Shown here piece after piece: positions 12,017 to 23,235 of a stretch of 64,000 nucleotides of DNA. Source of the DNA: Cryptomeria japonica (taxonomy: Eukaryota; Streptophyta; Pinopsida; Cupressales; Cupressaceae); assembly GCF_030272615.1 (NCBI RefSeq), contig NC_081410.1, forward strand, positions 120,714,640 through 120,778,639. The letters run 5' to 3'. Numbering within the stretch: the stretch's first letter is position 1; each line of letters begins with the position of its first letter. Position numbers and translations under genes: made by a program. The notes under the pieces were generated by a model. It was given only the letters and a program-made list of their open reading frames with translations, was not told the origin of the DNA and ran no database searches.

Positions 12017-12856
12017 CTACCACACCTTTGCACCATTGTAGAGTAGAATATGGCATATGACAGAGTGAAATTTGGAGTAGACAATGTTATTGTCTTTCCT
12101 CAGAGAATCGAGGATTTTGTGGATTCCTTCAACAACATAAGTTGCATTGTCATGTGGCTTGTTGTAATTCCAATGTTGAATATTTGAAACTAGTATCATG
12201 AAATGGATGGGAATCTAAACCCAACACCTAACATGGTGCAAAGTATGTCTTGATTAAGTAGTATTTGAATATGTCATAGTTGAATGGTTCAACATTAAGT
12301 TCTATGAATCTTCTTAACTCCTTGTTTAGGGTCTTAATATTCTTAACTCCTCATTTAGTGTCTTAGCCTTGAAATTTTGTAGCTATCTCACTCAATAGCT
12401 ACCCTTTAACCTATCATACTCCCTTCTCAAATCTCTAAAATCCATGGGAACTTGGGTATTACAATTCAAATTGTAGACAATGCAATTATACTACATGCCT
12501 TGATGAGTGAGGTGTTCTCCTTTATTATTATAAATTTCCCTTCTATTTGGATCATATGCCTTTGCAACAAACCTAATTAGGTCTACATTGACAAATACAT
12601 TAGAAACTACTAATCTACTTAGAGCTAGCCTCTACAGATTACAAATAAGTGCCTTGCAATTTTTGTATCGATATTGAAAGAAGGTAAAACCATGAATTGG
12701 GATACTAGGGTATCTTCAAGATGCATTTTTGTCAACTAGGTTATCTAAAAGAATTCCTAACCCTCGAGCACATCGGCTCCTTTTAGAAGATCTGGGCAAT
12801 TGAGCAATTATGTCTTCATCTAAGCTTATTTTTACTCCCCTTGTTGGCCTGACCAT
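12017..12856 (-). pseudogene. Second decayed member of the unrecognised family
   Basis: A single minus-strand frame runs from the ATG at 12856 to the stop at 12017 with several internal stops and no obvious frameshift over most of its length. The N-terminus is short and basic. The central block (DLIRFVAKAYDPNRREIYNN, then KGEHL) matches in order the block of the pseudogene at 3172-4873 (DLVIACMNRYDAANRCI, then GELLVYI). The C-terminal part (VVEGIHKILDSL ... ILLYNGAKVW) is helical. I do not recognise the domain. The shared pattern D-L-[VI]-x-R/N-x-Y-D-x3-R-x-I-x4-G-E-x-L supports a common family. Confidence 0.45.
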
Positions 12857-13193
12857 GGTGTGTAGATTAGAATTTTTAAGCAATAAAAATGGGCTAGGGT
12901 TTCCTGATAAATTTAAAATTCTTCCTTAAAGAAGTCACAAACTAATAGGAGATCAAATACTTCTAATCTTACTATAGAGCCTTCAAAAACCAAGAACAAT
13001 TCTTTTCAAGAGAGAATCAATGGATGCACAAGAGAATTAAACTTACTATTTTAACACTCTAGAAAACCCTAGGCGACACCAAAAAATCCTTATTCAACCT
13101 AAATTACACAAATGCTTGGCACATGAGAGTTCTTCATAGAGCTCAGGAAGTTGGAGTATTGAATTGAATGAAAACAACTGGCAAAATTAGATA
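12857..13193. other. Spacer without a visible gene
   Basis: Upstream flank of the minus-strand pseudogene. It is A/T-rich, and I saw no reading frame, RNA gene or repeat structure in it. Confidence 0.3.
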
Positions 13194-13684
13194 GGGGAAG
13201 AGCACTAGTAGCCGTCATAGCTAACTTCGCACACTCACAGATCTTAAACGGTACATCGAATTTTGATTTTTGATTTTATTTGTTTTCGTATGTGACTTAA
13301 CTGCTTATAACTATTGATCTGGCTTCTGGGTAGTAACGATGCACACTGTGGAATTAGTTATGCGGAAAAAGGTCAAAAAGTACACATTTCAAAGTGTCGC
13401 CTGATACCTAACTAAAGATGTTCCAGTAACCGTCAGCTCAAAATCGCTAGTACTTGTTGACAAATGTCCCAATAGTGATGCACAAATGTTCCAATAGTGG
13501 TACACAAATGGGATGAATGTTCCAATAGTTGTGAACAAATGGGCCAATTAATTACAAAAAATGATCGGCTATTGGTACAAAACAAATTTATTAATGGTGT
13601 TTTCACTATGACGGCTATTGGGGGGTCAACATGACAATAAGGTGACGGTTATTGGAACTATGTTATCTATTGGTGCTCTTCCCC
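13194..13684. mobile_element. MITE-like element with TIRs, flanked by TA
   Basis: The 491-bp block starts GGGGAAGAGCACTAGTAG and ends with the inverse of GGGGAAGAGCACCAATAG, an 18-bp terminal inverted repeat with two mismatches. Both ends are bordered by TA, as for Tc1/mariner-type target duplications. Inside, CCAATAG or its complement CTATTGG occurs several times, mostly near the right end, and CCGTCATAG lies near both ends in opposite orientation. It has no coding capacity, so it would be non-autonomous. Confidence 0.6.
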
Positions 13685-13738
13685 TAGAAGATAGCTAACT
13701 TTTCCATTAATTCCATACGCGTGAAGCGAAGCTGGTGG

Positions 13739-13852
13739 TTGTATATAGTCGTTTCCCAACTTTAAAAGGTGACCATTCATCTAGTTGTTGTCATTAAAGC
13801 AAGTGATTGTATATATAGTTGTTTCCCAACTTTAAAAGGTGACTGTTCATCT
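13739..13852. repeat. Two-copy tandem repeat, about 68 bp
   Basis: A block of about 45 bases (TATATAGT.GTTTCCCAAC... and GGTGAC...TTCATCT) occurs at 13739-13782 and again at 13807-13852 with a few differences, separated by a short unrelated segment. Confidence 0.6.
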
Positions 13853-16800
13853 TGCAAATTGAACAACTATCATGACATCCTTGTACCTTTTGATAATTTG
13901 CGTTTATCGGCAATAAGACAACGTTTCGATGAGTCAACTTGGTCCGTGATAGGTGTCACAATTTCACACATTCGTGAGCACCAGACTTTCTTTTATTTCT
14001 TCCTTATATACACAAGATTTGTGTGATATGCTACCATGTGGAAAGGCAAGAAGTGAGCCCCTAGGATGACATGAGACCACCATGTAGTTTATTGTAATAT
14101 TGTTGTAAGTTTATCGTTGGTCTTGTGGACGTCATTAAAACTCATTCATTCATCGAGTTGCAATAGAAGAATTTCCTTCGATACAAATGAAAAGATGCAA
14201 CTTGGATGCCAATAGGATCAAAATAGTGTATCACCCTTTTGAAGCTTTATGAATGGCCCACCAAAGGAACCTACGATAGTATAGATAGCTGTAACAATGA
14301 GATCGGGAAACAATTGCAAAGTTACCACATTGGGCTTTCACAACTTTAAGACAAGGCAAGAGATCATACTTTGTGATAGAGGAGCTAAATGCAATAAACA
14401 ATACTTAGGATGTGTGGATGACACATGTCATCTTTTCGCATACTTGTAACTTCAACGGTTACTGAATGAATGAATGAAGGAATTTATTGATGTCCACGAG
14501 ACCCGACGGTCTAAGGGCCCAAGATGCACCAAATTACTAGCTTTTTGAATTTGCGATAGGTGAGCTTCATGCAATATAACGACATCAATGCAACAAAATC
14601 TTATTAGGTGCATGACTTGGTAGATGGTAGATAATATCACATGATTGTAAGATGGAGACTCTTTTAAGGAAAGGAACCATGATAATAGAAGTTTATGCAA
14701 TGCAATTAGAGGGTGCCAAATAAGCAAAGGTGGGGACCACTTTGACTTAGTTCGACAACAAATGACTTAAGTTGTAAAAACATTTATACTCTAACATGGA
14801 AAACTAGGACACTAAGGGAGAAGGGGCCAATTAATGCATGATTTAAAGACTTCCACAACACAACTTAAGTTTACGATGACCAATGAAGCAAGTCAATACA
14901 TAAATAGAATAAAAGACACATAGCCATGCCAAGGTCTATGGTTTAAGACAAAGAGGATAAACAAAATCCTAGGACAAGCATAGGAACCCAAAAATTTTGA
15001 GATAGAACTACCACTCTCTATTAGTAAATGCCCCAATTTGTCTAAGATCAAATCTCTAGGTATGGATCAATTCAATAATCATGCCTTCATCCTCTAATTG
15101 TAGATTCAACCCTACATAATGCAACTTTTTCTCTTTTATTCACGTAGTTGATCTTCATCTACTTCACTCATCTTTGATATATAAGGGTTAGTAATATTTA
15201 AAAGAACACATGTTCTCATAGGTTATCCCCTCCAAACGCGTATAAAGGTTTGAAGACAATTGGCAAGGGCCTTAAAATGATGTGTGCAAATTTGTTACTC
15301 CTTTTAGTGCATTAGATTCAATTTTTTGTTGGTGATTGCTCCTTTAATGTTTTGGAATGTGAAAGGACTTATGTATTCTAATGATACGTGGTTGCTAGTG
15401 AATATTTTTAAATACTAGCATGGAACATCACATTTCACAAAATTATACAGACGCATTTAGTTAGCTCAAAGCAATAAATAAAATGGGGGCTAGTTAACTA
15501 GATTTTGAGTTTAAATTTTAGAAAGTTAATGGTCAAGTTTGTGGTTGCAAGGTCAATCCTACAACCAGAAAAATTACCTTGGGTGTGTAATGGTGTGGGT
15601 AACAATTATTTCTAGATAAGTGTACATATGTATGTGATAATACTTAAACAATATGAATATATCATAATAAATATACACAAACTAAGAATTATGTGAATGA
15701 AAATATACAAATATAACAATAACTAAAAATTAGACAAATATATCCAACTTCTCATACAATTGTACCACTTCTTAATATAAAGATATATCTCAAAATAGTT
15801 ACCTCTTCTAGACAATCTAAGCATTAGTCATAGATACCTCTCCACAAGACAACGAGTAACTATTATAAAATCTTTTGTTCTTCTTCAACTTAGTTTCAAG
15901 TAATTAACAAGTGGGGCACATTCCGTTATTAACAAAATCCCCAGTCTCTTCACAGAGTAAACAGTATGACATCCATGACTACCTAAACAATTTTCAGAGT
16001 AATTAGTTGGCAGGCAGGAATGAGATGCTAAATCACTAGCAAAATTTTTATGCATTTTCATAACGGGTTCTTTGTCGCCTTGTTAAAAAGAATTGCAGAA
16101 TCTTGTAAACGTCACTAATAGGTGATGAGTGCATGACACATAAAATATATAGAAAAGCAACATTGCATACAGGTGCATGTACAATAATCATAAATAAAAT
16201 AGATTCAGCTAGGTCACATGCCCTAGCTTTACATGAATAATACAGTTTTGTTTGATATTGATGTGGAAGTTTTTGATTGGTAGTGAGTGTAATTTTGACA
16301 TATTTATAATATAGCACTTACAAAACTATAAATGGTCCCTAATCCAACCACACAATATAACTATACATAACATGGCATGAAAGTATCACCATTTCTCTTC
16401 AAAACAAAAATAACACATCTTATAAGAAATTGATCACAAAAAAATTAAAATCACTTAGGATTGAAAACTAATAGATAAAACACAATTCCCTACACCAAGC
16501 ATTGCGTAATGCAATAATCAAAATAAGAAGGCATGCAAAAAAACAAATCCTACACTATCAAGAACATCGACAAACTCAAGATCCCCCAAACACATACTGC
16601 AACCTAATCATTATGACTACTAGGAGGAGTTTCCTCCATCATATTGCAACATGAACATACACCTAATTATCACGTGTTGGCACCAGGTCTCAAGTAAATG
16701 TGCAAAAGCTCCCAAATTTTGAACAATGCCTTGATGCCATTGATTACAAACAATTTCCACACAAGCCTAGTTAGCATACAATTTTCTAACAAAGACATTA

Positions 16801-17526
16801 TGAATCCTTTGGATAACTCAAACATCTCATTGAAATTATTATTATTATTATTATTATTATAATAATATACAACACAATCATATACAAGTCCTTGTAAAAC
16901 TTCTCCAAGGTTCGCATGATGGTTGCTTCTATCTCTATCCTTAAAGGTTGATGCCTTCACTTTTTTGACACATATCATGTTCCACTATAAAGATGTCACC
17001 TCCCACTCCACCATCTTTCTTTTTAACCTTGACCAATAGGGCAAAAGTACAAGCCGTAATATTTGCATCCACAACTATCTTAATTGACCTCTCCTTAAAT
17101 TCCTCAAGTATACTTTCACGAGTCCTAAAGTTCCTAGTATCTCAGACCTTTTTACATAGGATAACCTTAACTAGTTTCATATTGGTCTTTTCTTCATAAT
17201 GAAAAATTTGATTGAACCTTGCCAAAACAGATTCCCACCTTAACCTCTCGTCATGTTAAAAGAAACAAAGTATCCCTACAATGTAATGTCAACACCCTAT
17301 CACCTAAACCATAAACACTTCCAATTTCAGGCTTCTCAAAATCTTGAAATTTCAAATCACTCCCAATATTTTACAAAAACTTACTTGGCAAGCCCCTTGC
17401 TTATAACTAAGGTTTCCGGGCCACATTATCAAATGTGATGCAAATGAGAATGCTTTTTGCCAAGGTGTCCAAAACAACCCAAAAGTAAGACCATTACTTG
17501 TGCGTTGATGTGGCATCACATGAATA
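13853..17526. other. Long AT-rich intergenic stretch, no gene seen
   Basis: No reading frame here has a recognisable motif or extends convincingly, and both strands are dense in stops. A short (ATT)n microsatellite lies at 16835-16860. The sequence is probably old, decayed repeat DNA, but no element could be assigned. Its right edge is the 5-bp target duplication of the large Gypsy element. Confidence 0.3.
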
Positions 17527-17531
17527 GTTAC
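17527..17531. repeat. Target-site duplication GTTAC, left
   Basis: GTTAC directly precedes the left LTR and is repeated exactly after the right LTR. Confidence 0.9.
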
Positions 17532-18311
17532 TGTTTATGGTGAAAATGGAAAACAATAATAACAAGATTGAAAGGCTAAATGAATTCAACCACCAAACCC
17601 TAGCCTAACAACAACAAAGATCCACCATAACATATGAAGATTACCTAAGACAACGCAAATCAAATGAAATCACAAAGATTATACCATCACATGTCCAATA
17701 GGGTTTTGATCTCCATTCTTCCTATCTCCATTGATCTTGCTTGATATATTTGCTCTCAGACTTTATGTGCACAAGAGCTTAACAAAGAACGGAATGTGGT
17801 TGCAAGTAGGATCGTAGTGTAGTCAAGTCCTTAAGATCAGCGATTAGGATGATTGATTAGGGTTTGATAATGAAGGAAGCATCTCCTTAAATAGAAGACA
17901 CAATATGAAATGGAGGGATAAGATTGAGAGGTGTAAAAAGGAGGTCGACTATGATTAGAGGGTAGGTAGAAGAAATAATAAAATAATGAAAGGGGTAGGT
18001 AATGTAGGAATTAAGAGATGAATGACATGTGTCATGAGTAGAAAAGGCTAATGAATTAATTAAATAAATAAAGATTCATTTAATTAATAGAAGAAATGGG
18101 ATCAATTAAATAAATAAATATTTATTTAATTTAGGAAAAGGATAATTTAAATAAATAAATGTATTTATTTAAATGAGAAATAAGGCTAGAAGAGGATAAA
18201 TGAATTAATTAAATAAATAAAGATTTATTTAATTAATAGAAGAATTTGGCTTAGATAATTAAATAAATAAAATATTTATTTAATTAGACATGACAATTTT
18301 GGGTGTCTACA
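17532..18311 (-). repeat. 3' LTR of the Tat-type element
   Basis: This 780-bp repeat is nearly identical to 33026-33794. On the minus strand it begins TGTAGACACCC and ends ATAAACA. It includes short AT-rich blocks with repeated TTTATTTAATTAA that form imperfect palindromes. It has 11 bases that the other LTR lacks near its element-5' end. Confidence 0.95.
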
Positions 18312-18330
18312 TTTTGCCCCTCTTTGAGAC
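18312..18330 (-). other. Polypurine tract of the Tat-type element
   Basis: On the minus strand, CAAAGAGGGGCAAAA lies directly before the TGTAGACACC start of the 3' LTR. The position and composition fit the plus-strand primer site. Confidence 0.75.
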
Positions 18331-18557
18331 AATGCGGCTTGTCGCGTTGTTTCAAAGAAGATAATATGAACTGATACAAAGCTGCCCCAATATGGGAATG
18401 ATATGCCCCCTCGAGAGATTGGATGGAAATGTCTGAAAAGATTGCAGACAATCTCTCGATAAGAAGGAGAGGTTAGAATGGACTGACCGGATAAAGTGAC
18501 AGAGTCACGGGATAATGAAGACTGACTCGAGAAACGAGGGCGAGGGCTAGGGTAGGC

Positions 18558-18563
18558 TATAAG
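18558..18563 (+). promoter_or_regulatory. TATA-like box of the antisense PMD gene
   Basis: TATAAG lies 93 bases before the ATG at 18656 on the plus strand, with a purine-rich leader (GAGAAAAGAGCAGCAACAG) between. The placement suits a plant TATA box driving the antisense gene, but the call is by position only. Confidence 0.4.
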
Positions 18564-18837
18564 ATAGACTACGGGCAAAAGATATCCTCATTGTCATCCA
18601 CACATCCACGAGAGCAGAGTGCAAAGCGAGAAAAGAGCAGCAACAGTCAGCAACGATGGCTTTCGTTCACAGATTCGACCGCGTTCGTCGATTCCAGAGG
18701 CCAGCAGAGGCAGGAGAGCCGGTAAGTACCACCAAACCTCCTCGTACTTCGATGCATTTATTATTGTCATTAATGCATGCTAGGTAGGGCAATAAATGCG
18801 CTTAGAATAGGGTCTCAAAAAATGTCAAAAATGTTTA

Positions 18838-19106
18838 GGCGCGTCTGCGTTGGTGCTAGGCGCATCTGTGTCTGCTAGGCGTGTCTGTGTGGGTGCCAGC
18901 CGCGTTTGTGTTTAGAAACACGTTTATGTCAAATGCAGACGCATTTGTGTAATGTAGGGGCGTCTGTGCCAAGAAGGCATGTCTGTGTTGCCCAGGCGCA
19001 TCTGTGCAGAGCATAGGCACATCTGTGTCTTTCAGGCATGTTTGTGTTTTTCAGGCGCGTTTGTGCAGTCTTTAAGCACGTTTGTGTCAGGAAAGCGCGT
19101 TTATGT
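18838..19106. repeat. Minisatellite of about 14 units, 18-21 bp period
   Basis: Units of the form AGGCGCGTYTGTGT plus about six spacer bases start near 18838, 18859, 18878, 18898, 18917, 18937, 18957, 18976, 18994, 19014, 19034, 19053, 19073 and 19093. Units differ mainly at GCGCG (GCGCA, GCGTG, GCACG, GCATG, GCACA), that is by transitions at CpG. The reverse complement of the core occurs in the element's other non-coding end. Confidence 0.8.
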
Positions 19107-19238
19107 CCAAAAAAAATGCAAATTTTCATCTTCTAGGTCAAATCGGCAGTTCTGTGATGAACATACGCTGTTGATTGGATAAGCTGCTGAGAGGATACAC
19201 TCAAGCAAGTCCTCTAGAGAAGACTAGGATAGATCAAG

Positions 19239-19513
19239 GCACTTTGTGATGAACAGTGAGTACCAAGATAGAGTACTTTGTGATGAACAGGGAGTACTTA
19301 AAGTATGAGCAACACTTTGTGATGAACAGGGAGTGCAAATGTGAGGAGCACTTTGTGATGAACAGGGAGTGCAAAACACGTAGTACTTTATGATGAATAG
19401 GGAGTACCACTAGGATAGATAACAACACTTTGTGATGAACAGTGAGTGTCACTAGGATAGAATGCCATATGCATTTAGATAAAAAGTAGCATTTTGTGAT
19501 AAACAGTGAATGC
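19239..19513 (+). repeat. Seven-unit hairpin array with compensatory stem changes
   Basis: Each unit is a 5-bp arm, a conserved 15-base loop (TTGTGATGAACAGKG) and a second 5-bp arm. Units start at 19239, 19273, 19312, 19348, 19383, 19425 and 19489. Arm pairs are GCACT/AGTAC (one mismatch), GTACT/AGTAC, ACACT/AGTGC (one mismatch), GCACT/AGTGC, GTACT/AGTAC, ACACT/AGTGT and GCATT/AATGC. Five are perfectly complementary with four different stem sequences. Confidence 0.8.
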
Positions 19514-21478
19514 CACTATGACTGACACGATTGATTTGCTTGACTGCAGGAGTATTTGCTGATGCTAGAGTCACGGGAGAGATTCCCGTCGACACAGAGA
19601 TTGCGACCTGAGTTGACACTTGGGGACTGAGGAGCGATCGAGGCGATGGGTTTGAGACATGTTCTATATGTGCCTGAGTTTCGGGCGAACATGGGACTGC
19701 TGACTGCTTTAGCTGAGAGATGGCATTCAGAGACATGTACATTTCATTTGCCGATGGGGGAGATGACAGTCACCCTGGAGGATGTCTACAGGATACTCAG
19801 GATACCGATCGACGGGGATCTGATTCCGTACGATCGAGATGGAGACAAGGAGGCACTGAGACGAGTGTTCTAGGACCTTGGATTGGAGATGAGGGTTGGG
19901 CATGTGGCTTGGGATACTATGACTGCTATAGGATTGGCGCTGCCAGCAGTGATAGGAGGAGCGATCAGTGGGTTCTTGTGTCCTGATAGAGCGACACGGG
20001 GGTTGCCTGTGGGCTGGGGAGGAGCATTGGAGACACTGGTGACATAGCACACCAGATATGAGTGGGGACCGTGTGTGCTGGCACACCTCTACTATGAGCT
20101 GCATTAGTTCGTATACCATGGATCAGTGGGATTGGGCTGCGGGGTGACACTGTTGCAGGTGTGGGCTTATGAGCATCTGCTAGTGACGAGGCCGATACAC
20201 TTCAGAGGCAGGGGACATGGACGCAGTTTTGTGCACCTGTATGATATGATCACGTCGCAGCCACAGATTGGCAGGTTGGAGCACTGGCGACAGGTGATAG
20301 ATGATATTGATGTGGTCATCTGGAGGCCATACCTGAGATGCGAGGAGTGGGAGGATGATGCGGTAGAGCTTCCCTACACCTTCTGGAGCAGGTACCTGAT
20401 TGGGCGGACACCCTATGTGCTGGAGAGGCAGCTTGTGGACAGGGTTTGCAGGTAGTTTGGCAGGATCCAGAGGATGCCACGGGGCTCAGACATGTATGCA
20501 TGGACAGTCAGGGATCAGGCACAATTTGGACCCTTGTTGTCATATGATCAGGCTGTGACGCAGCTAATAGAGATGGTACCCCTACCCTGGGATATGTGGC
20601 CAGAGGTCGACGATGCCGGCATGGATGCCGAGTATACAGCTTACTGGGCCGAGCACCCATTCCCACGCCTTATAGATCCAGGAGAGTTATTTGAGGGCGA
20701 TGATGGCGGGGATGATGATGATGATGGAGCTGATGGGGGCAGAGGCCGACGGAGGAGGAGGGGGGTAGTTGGAGAGAGGAGAGTTGCACCACTGAGGGAG
20801 GGAGCAGAGGAGAGGCAGGCTCGGGTGGTGAGAGGTCGCGATGGATTGCCGATACAGGTGCTAGTAGCACAGGGTCCTAGACAAGTACAGAGACAGGTAT
20901 AGGGATAGGGACAGGTACGAGGACCGGTACAGGGATAGGTACTAGTACAGGCACCAATACAGGTACAGGCACAGGGGGAGCCACAGGGGGCTGATGTAGA
21001 GGAGGATGAGCTAATTGAGCTCAAGGAGATCTGTCAGGGACAGGCAGATGAGATTCGGGATTTGGAGAGGGAGAGGGATCGACTTAGGAGGAGGCTCAGA
21101 GATACTGAGTGGGAGCAAGACTAGGCCATTCAGTGCTATAAAGAGGCTGAGACAACACTGAGGGTGGGGAGATAGGCAGCGGAGGACATAGGGGCAGGAT
21201 ATGCTTATGTCCTACGGGCAGGGGAGGAGATTGCCTACTGGCGGGATCTCTATTATGGTGCAGTGCCAGCGGATCAGCGGGCGAGGAGCTTCCATAGACC
21301 ATCGCGGACAGCGACAGCTACGGGAGGGAACCGAAGGAAACAGGCATCTAGTGGTGGGGTCATGGGTCCTCCACCACCACCAGATAGAGGGGACAAGAGG
21401 GATGATCTTGGGGCAGGTCCTTCAGGGGCTCAAATTCTGTCGAGGCCAGGCGGCTTCGAGGGAGGGAGTTCATCATAG

Positions 21479-23235
21479 CCTTAGAGGGCTCCCTTTGTAT
21501 CAGTATTGTACCATTTTTGTATGATGATGTAGACACCTTTGGGTGATTGTAGCCATATGATTTTTTTGACATCATTGTATCATGACACTTTATATATATA
21601 TATATATATATGAGATGATTCATCTTTGCGGCAGCTATATGCATGCGTACCTATGTGATGAGATGTTCTTATGTGATGCTTATGATATGGATGCAAATAT
21701 GTATATGATGCAATGCAATATTTTTGTTCTTTTATGTTTTATATGTGTATGCCTGATGCAAATGTGAATGTATGTAATGCAGATGAATATGATAATGCAA
21801 ATGTAAATTGTGCTAATAGGTGTTGTGTGCAGGATGTGATGCAGTTGTGATATCTATATGTATGTATGAAATTCTTATATGTGGTAATGCAGGTGCAAAC
21901 TACATGAAATGCAAATATTTTTGGTGTGTCATTATACTCAGTCATGTGACAGCAGGCTATGTGGACTCAAGAAGGACGATGGAAGTCAATCAAGAAAGGG
22001 GGATGAAAGATAGAAGATATGAACGTGAAAGAGCTTCTTGTGCGTTATCATCATTGAGCTTTATTATGGCAAGTAGGTTATGACAATTGAGGCATATGTT
22101 CGACCCAGAAAGTCATTGTACCTGTTTGCATGGAGATAAGACAGTCTCAAACAAGGAATGCCCCAGTTCACACTAGACTCACAGTGTCCTCATATCCATG
22201 GACAAGTCATAGCATTACTAAAAGACAATCCACAGACAACAAATACAAATAGGTGACAATACCCCATCCTCGCCTTTCTAGTCAAAGACATCCTAGAGAT
22301 ATAATCTCTAGTCAGAGACATCTTGAAAAAGCTAAAAGACATGTCACCTAAAGATAAAATCAAAAGAAAACCAAGACTCGACATCAACATCCACTGTAGT
22401 CCTCAAGTTTAGTGTCTCTTGTCACTTGTATAAGTCTTATTTGATTGTGGTCACAATGTTTACTTTCACAAAAAGGATAGATAACACAGAACCATATGTT
22501 GTCTAAGTCTGTTGAAAGATTTGATTTTGTTAAAGCCCATTGTTGCTGCTGTGTCTCATCTGAAACTGATTGAATCCATGAAACTAATACTTTATTGCGA
22601 AGAAGATGAAACTTTATTACGGACTGGCGATGCAAATGTTGCTTTATTGCGGATTGTGCGCGAATAGACTGAAGGAAGCTGGAAGAAACTGTACTCCTCG
22701 AAACATATGATGTTTTTAGTTCCACACCCATCACTAAACGTAGGATTCACCGTAGCCACAGATAGGATTTGATTTATTATGGATGGAAAGGGAGTGAAAA
22801 GGGAGGTTTATTATGAATGGCTAACCAATCTTGGGTAGATAAATAACAAGCCATGATGGGAATGGGTAAGTTTATTATGGATGAATTGGTCGTGAGTGTG
22901 TGCAAAGTGAAAGGATGAAAGTGGATCCTGAAGGAGGGAGGAGCAATGTCTCTACGCATGGCGCTAGTGACCCAGTTTTCACCATGGTACTTGTCCAGGG
23001 CACCACCGAAGTGGTTTTCACTGTTGGACGAAACTATTTCTCTTTACTTTTTTCGATTTTTCAATGTTTTTTGTTTTTTTTGTTGTTACAAGGCGCCTGT
23101 TTGCCAGGTTTTCACCAAGTAACGATTTTTTTTGTTTTTATAATTTTTTTTGTATTTTTGAAATTTTTGATTTTTTTTTGTATTTTTAAAATTTTTTGAT
23201 TTTTTTGTATTTTTGAATTAGGATATTCCGAAGAG
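21479..23235. other. Non-coding spacer between PMD gene and integrase
   Basis: Right after the PMD stop is a region rich in ATGCAAATG-like words with a (TA)n run at about 21591-21612. From 22589 to 22885 the motif TTTATTRYGGA or close forms occurs six times. 23040-23215 is strongly T-rich (poly-A-rich on the element's sense strand). No reading frame on either strand is convincing. A chance long frame near 22384-22734 has no recognisable motif. Confidence 0.5.

Larger units (their letters stand above)
18722..19549 (+). other. Predicted intron of the PMD gene
   Basis: The 828-base interval has a consensus donor (CCG|GTAAGT) and acceptor (TTGACTGCAG|G), and the joined exons stay in phase 0. It holds a 20-bp minisatellite and a seven-unit hairpin array, both described separately. 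Because the gene is antisense to the element's RNA, these splice sites would not be read in the genomic transcript, which would explain how an intron survives retrotransposition. Confidence 0.6.
18656..21478 (+). pseudogene. Antisense plant mobile domain (PMD) gene, spliced form, with premature stops
   Basis: Exon 1 (18656-18721) encodes 22 basic residues and ends at GTAAGT. Exon 2 (19550-21478) follows a GACTGCAG acceptor and joins in phase. It carries PMD (PF10536) landmarks: LLTALAERWHSETCTFHLP, the GEMTVTLEDV segment and an RLEHWRQVI-like region, as in MAIN/MAIL1 and PP7-long proteins. Then come an acidic stretch, a glutamine/valine repeat, a coiled coil and a glycine/proline tail. PMD proteins act in the nucleus in gene and transposon silencing; the role of transposon-borne copies is not settled. 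The exon 2 frame is unbroken by indels but has ten premature stops: TGA 19628 and TAG 19871, 20045, 20105, 20453, 20900, 20906, 20936, 21122 and 21173. It lies opposite to gag-pol inside the element. Confidence 0.8.

Noticed and set aside
16670-16978. Minus-strand ORF with a poly-asparagine run
   Set aside because: The run is the (ATT)n microsatellite and the remainder has no motif.
19234-19452. Minus-strand ORF with HHKV and HSLFITK repeats
   Set aside because: It is the antisense reading of the hairpin array, not a repeat protein.
19239-19513. C/D-box snoRNA array (GTGATGA resembles a C box)
   Set aside because: Units are 25 bases long, have no D box, and are too short for snoRNAs; the C-box match is confined to one heptamer.
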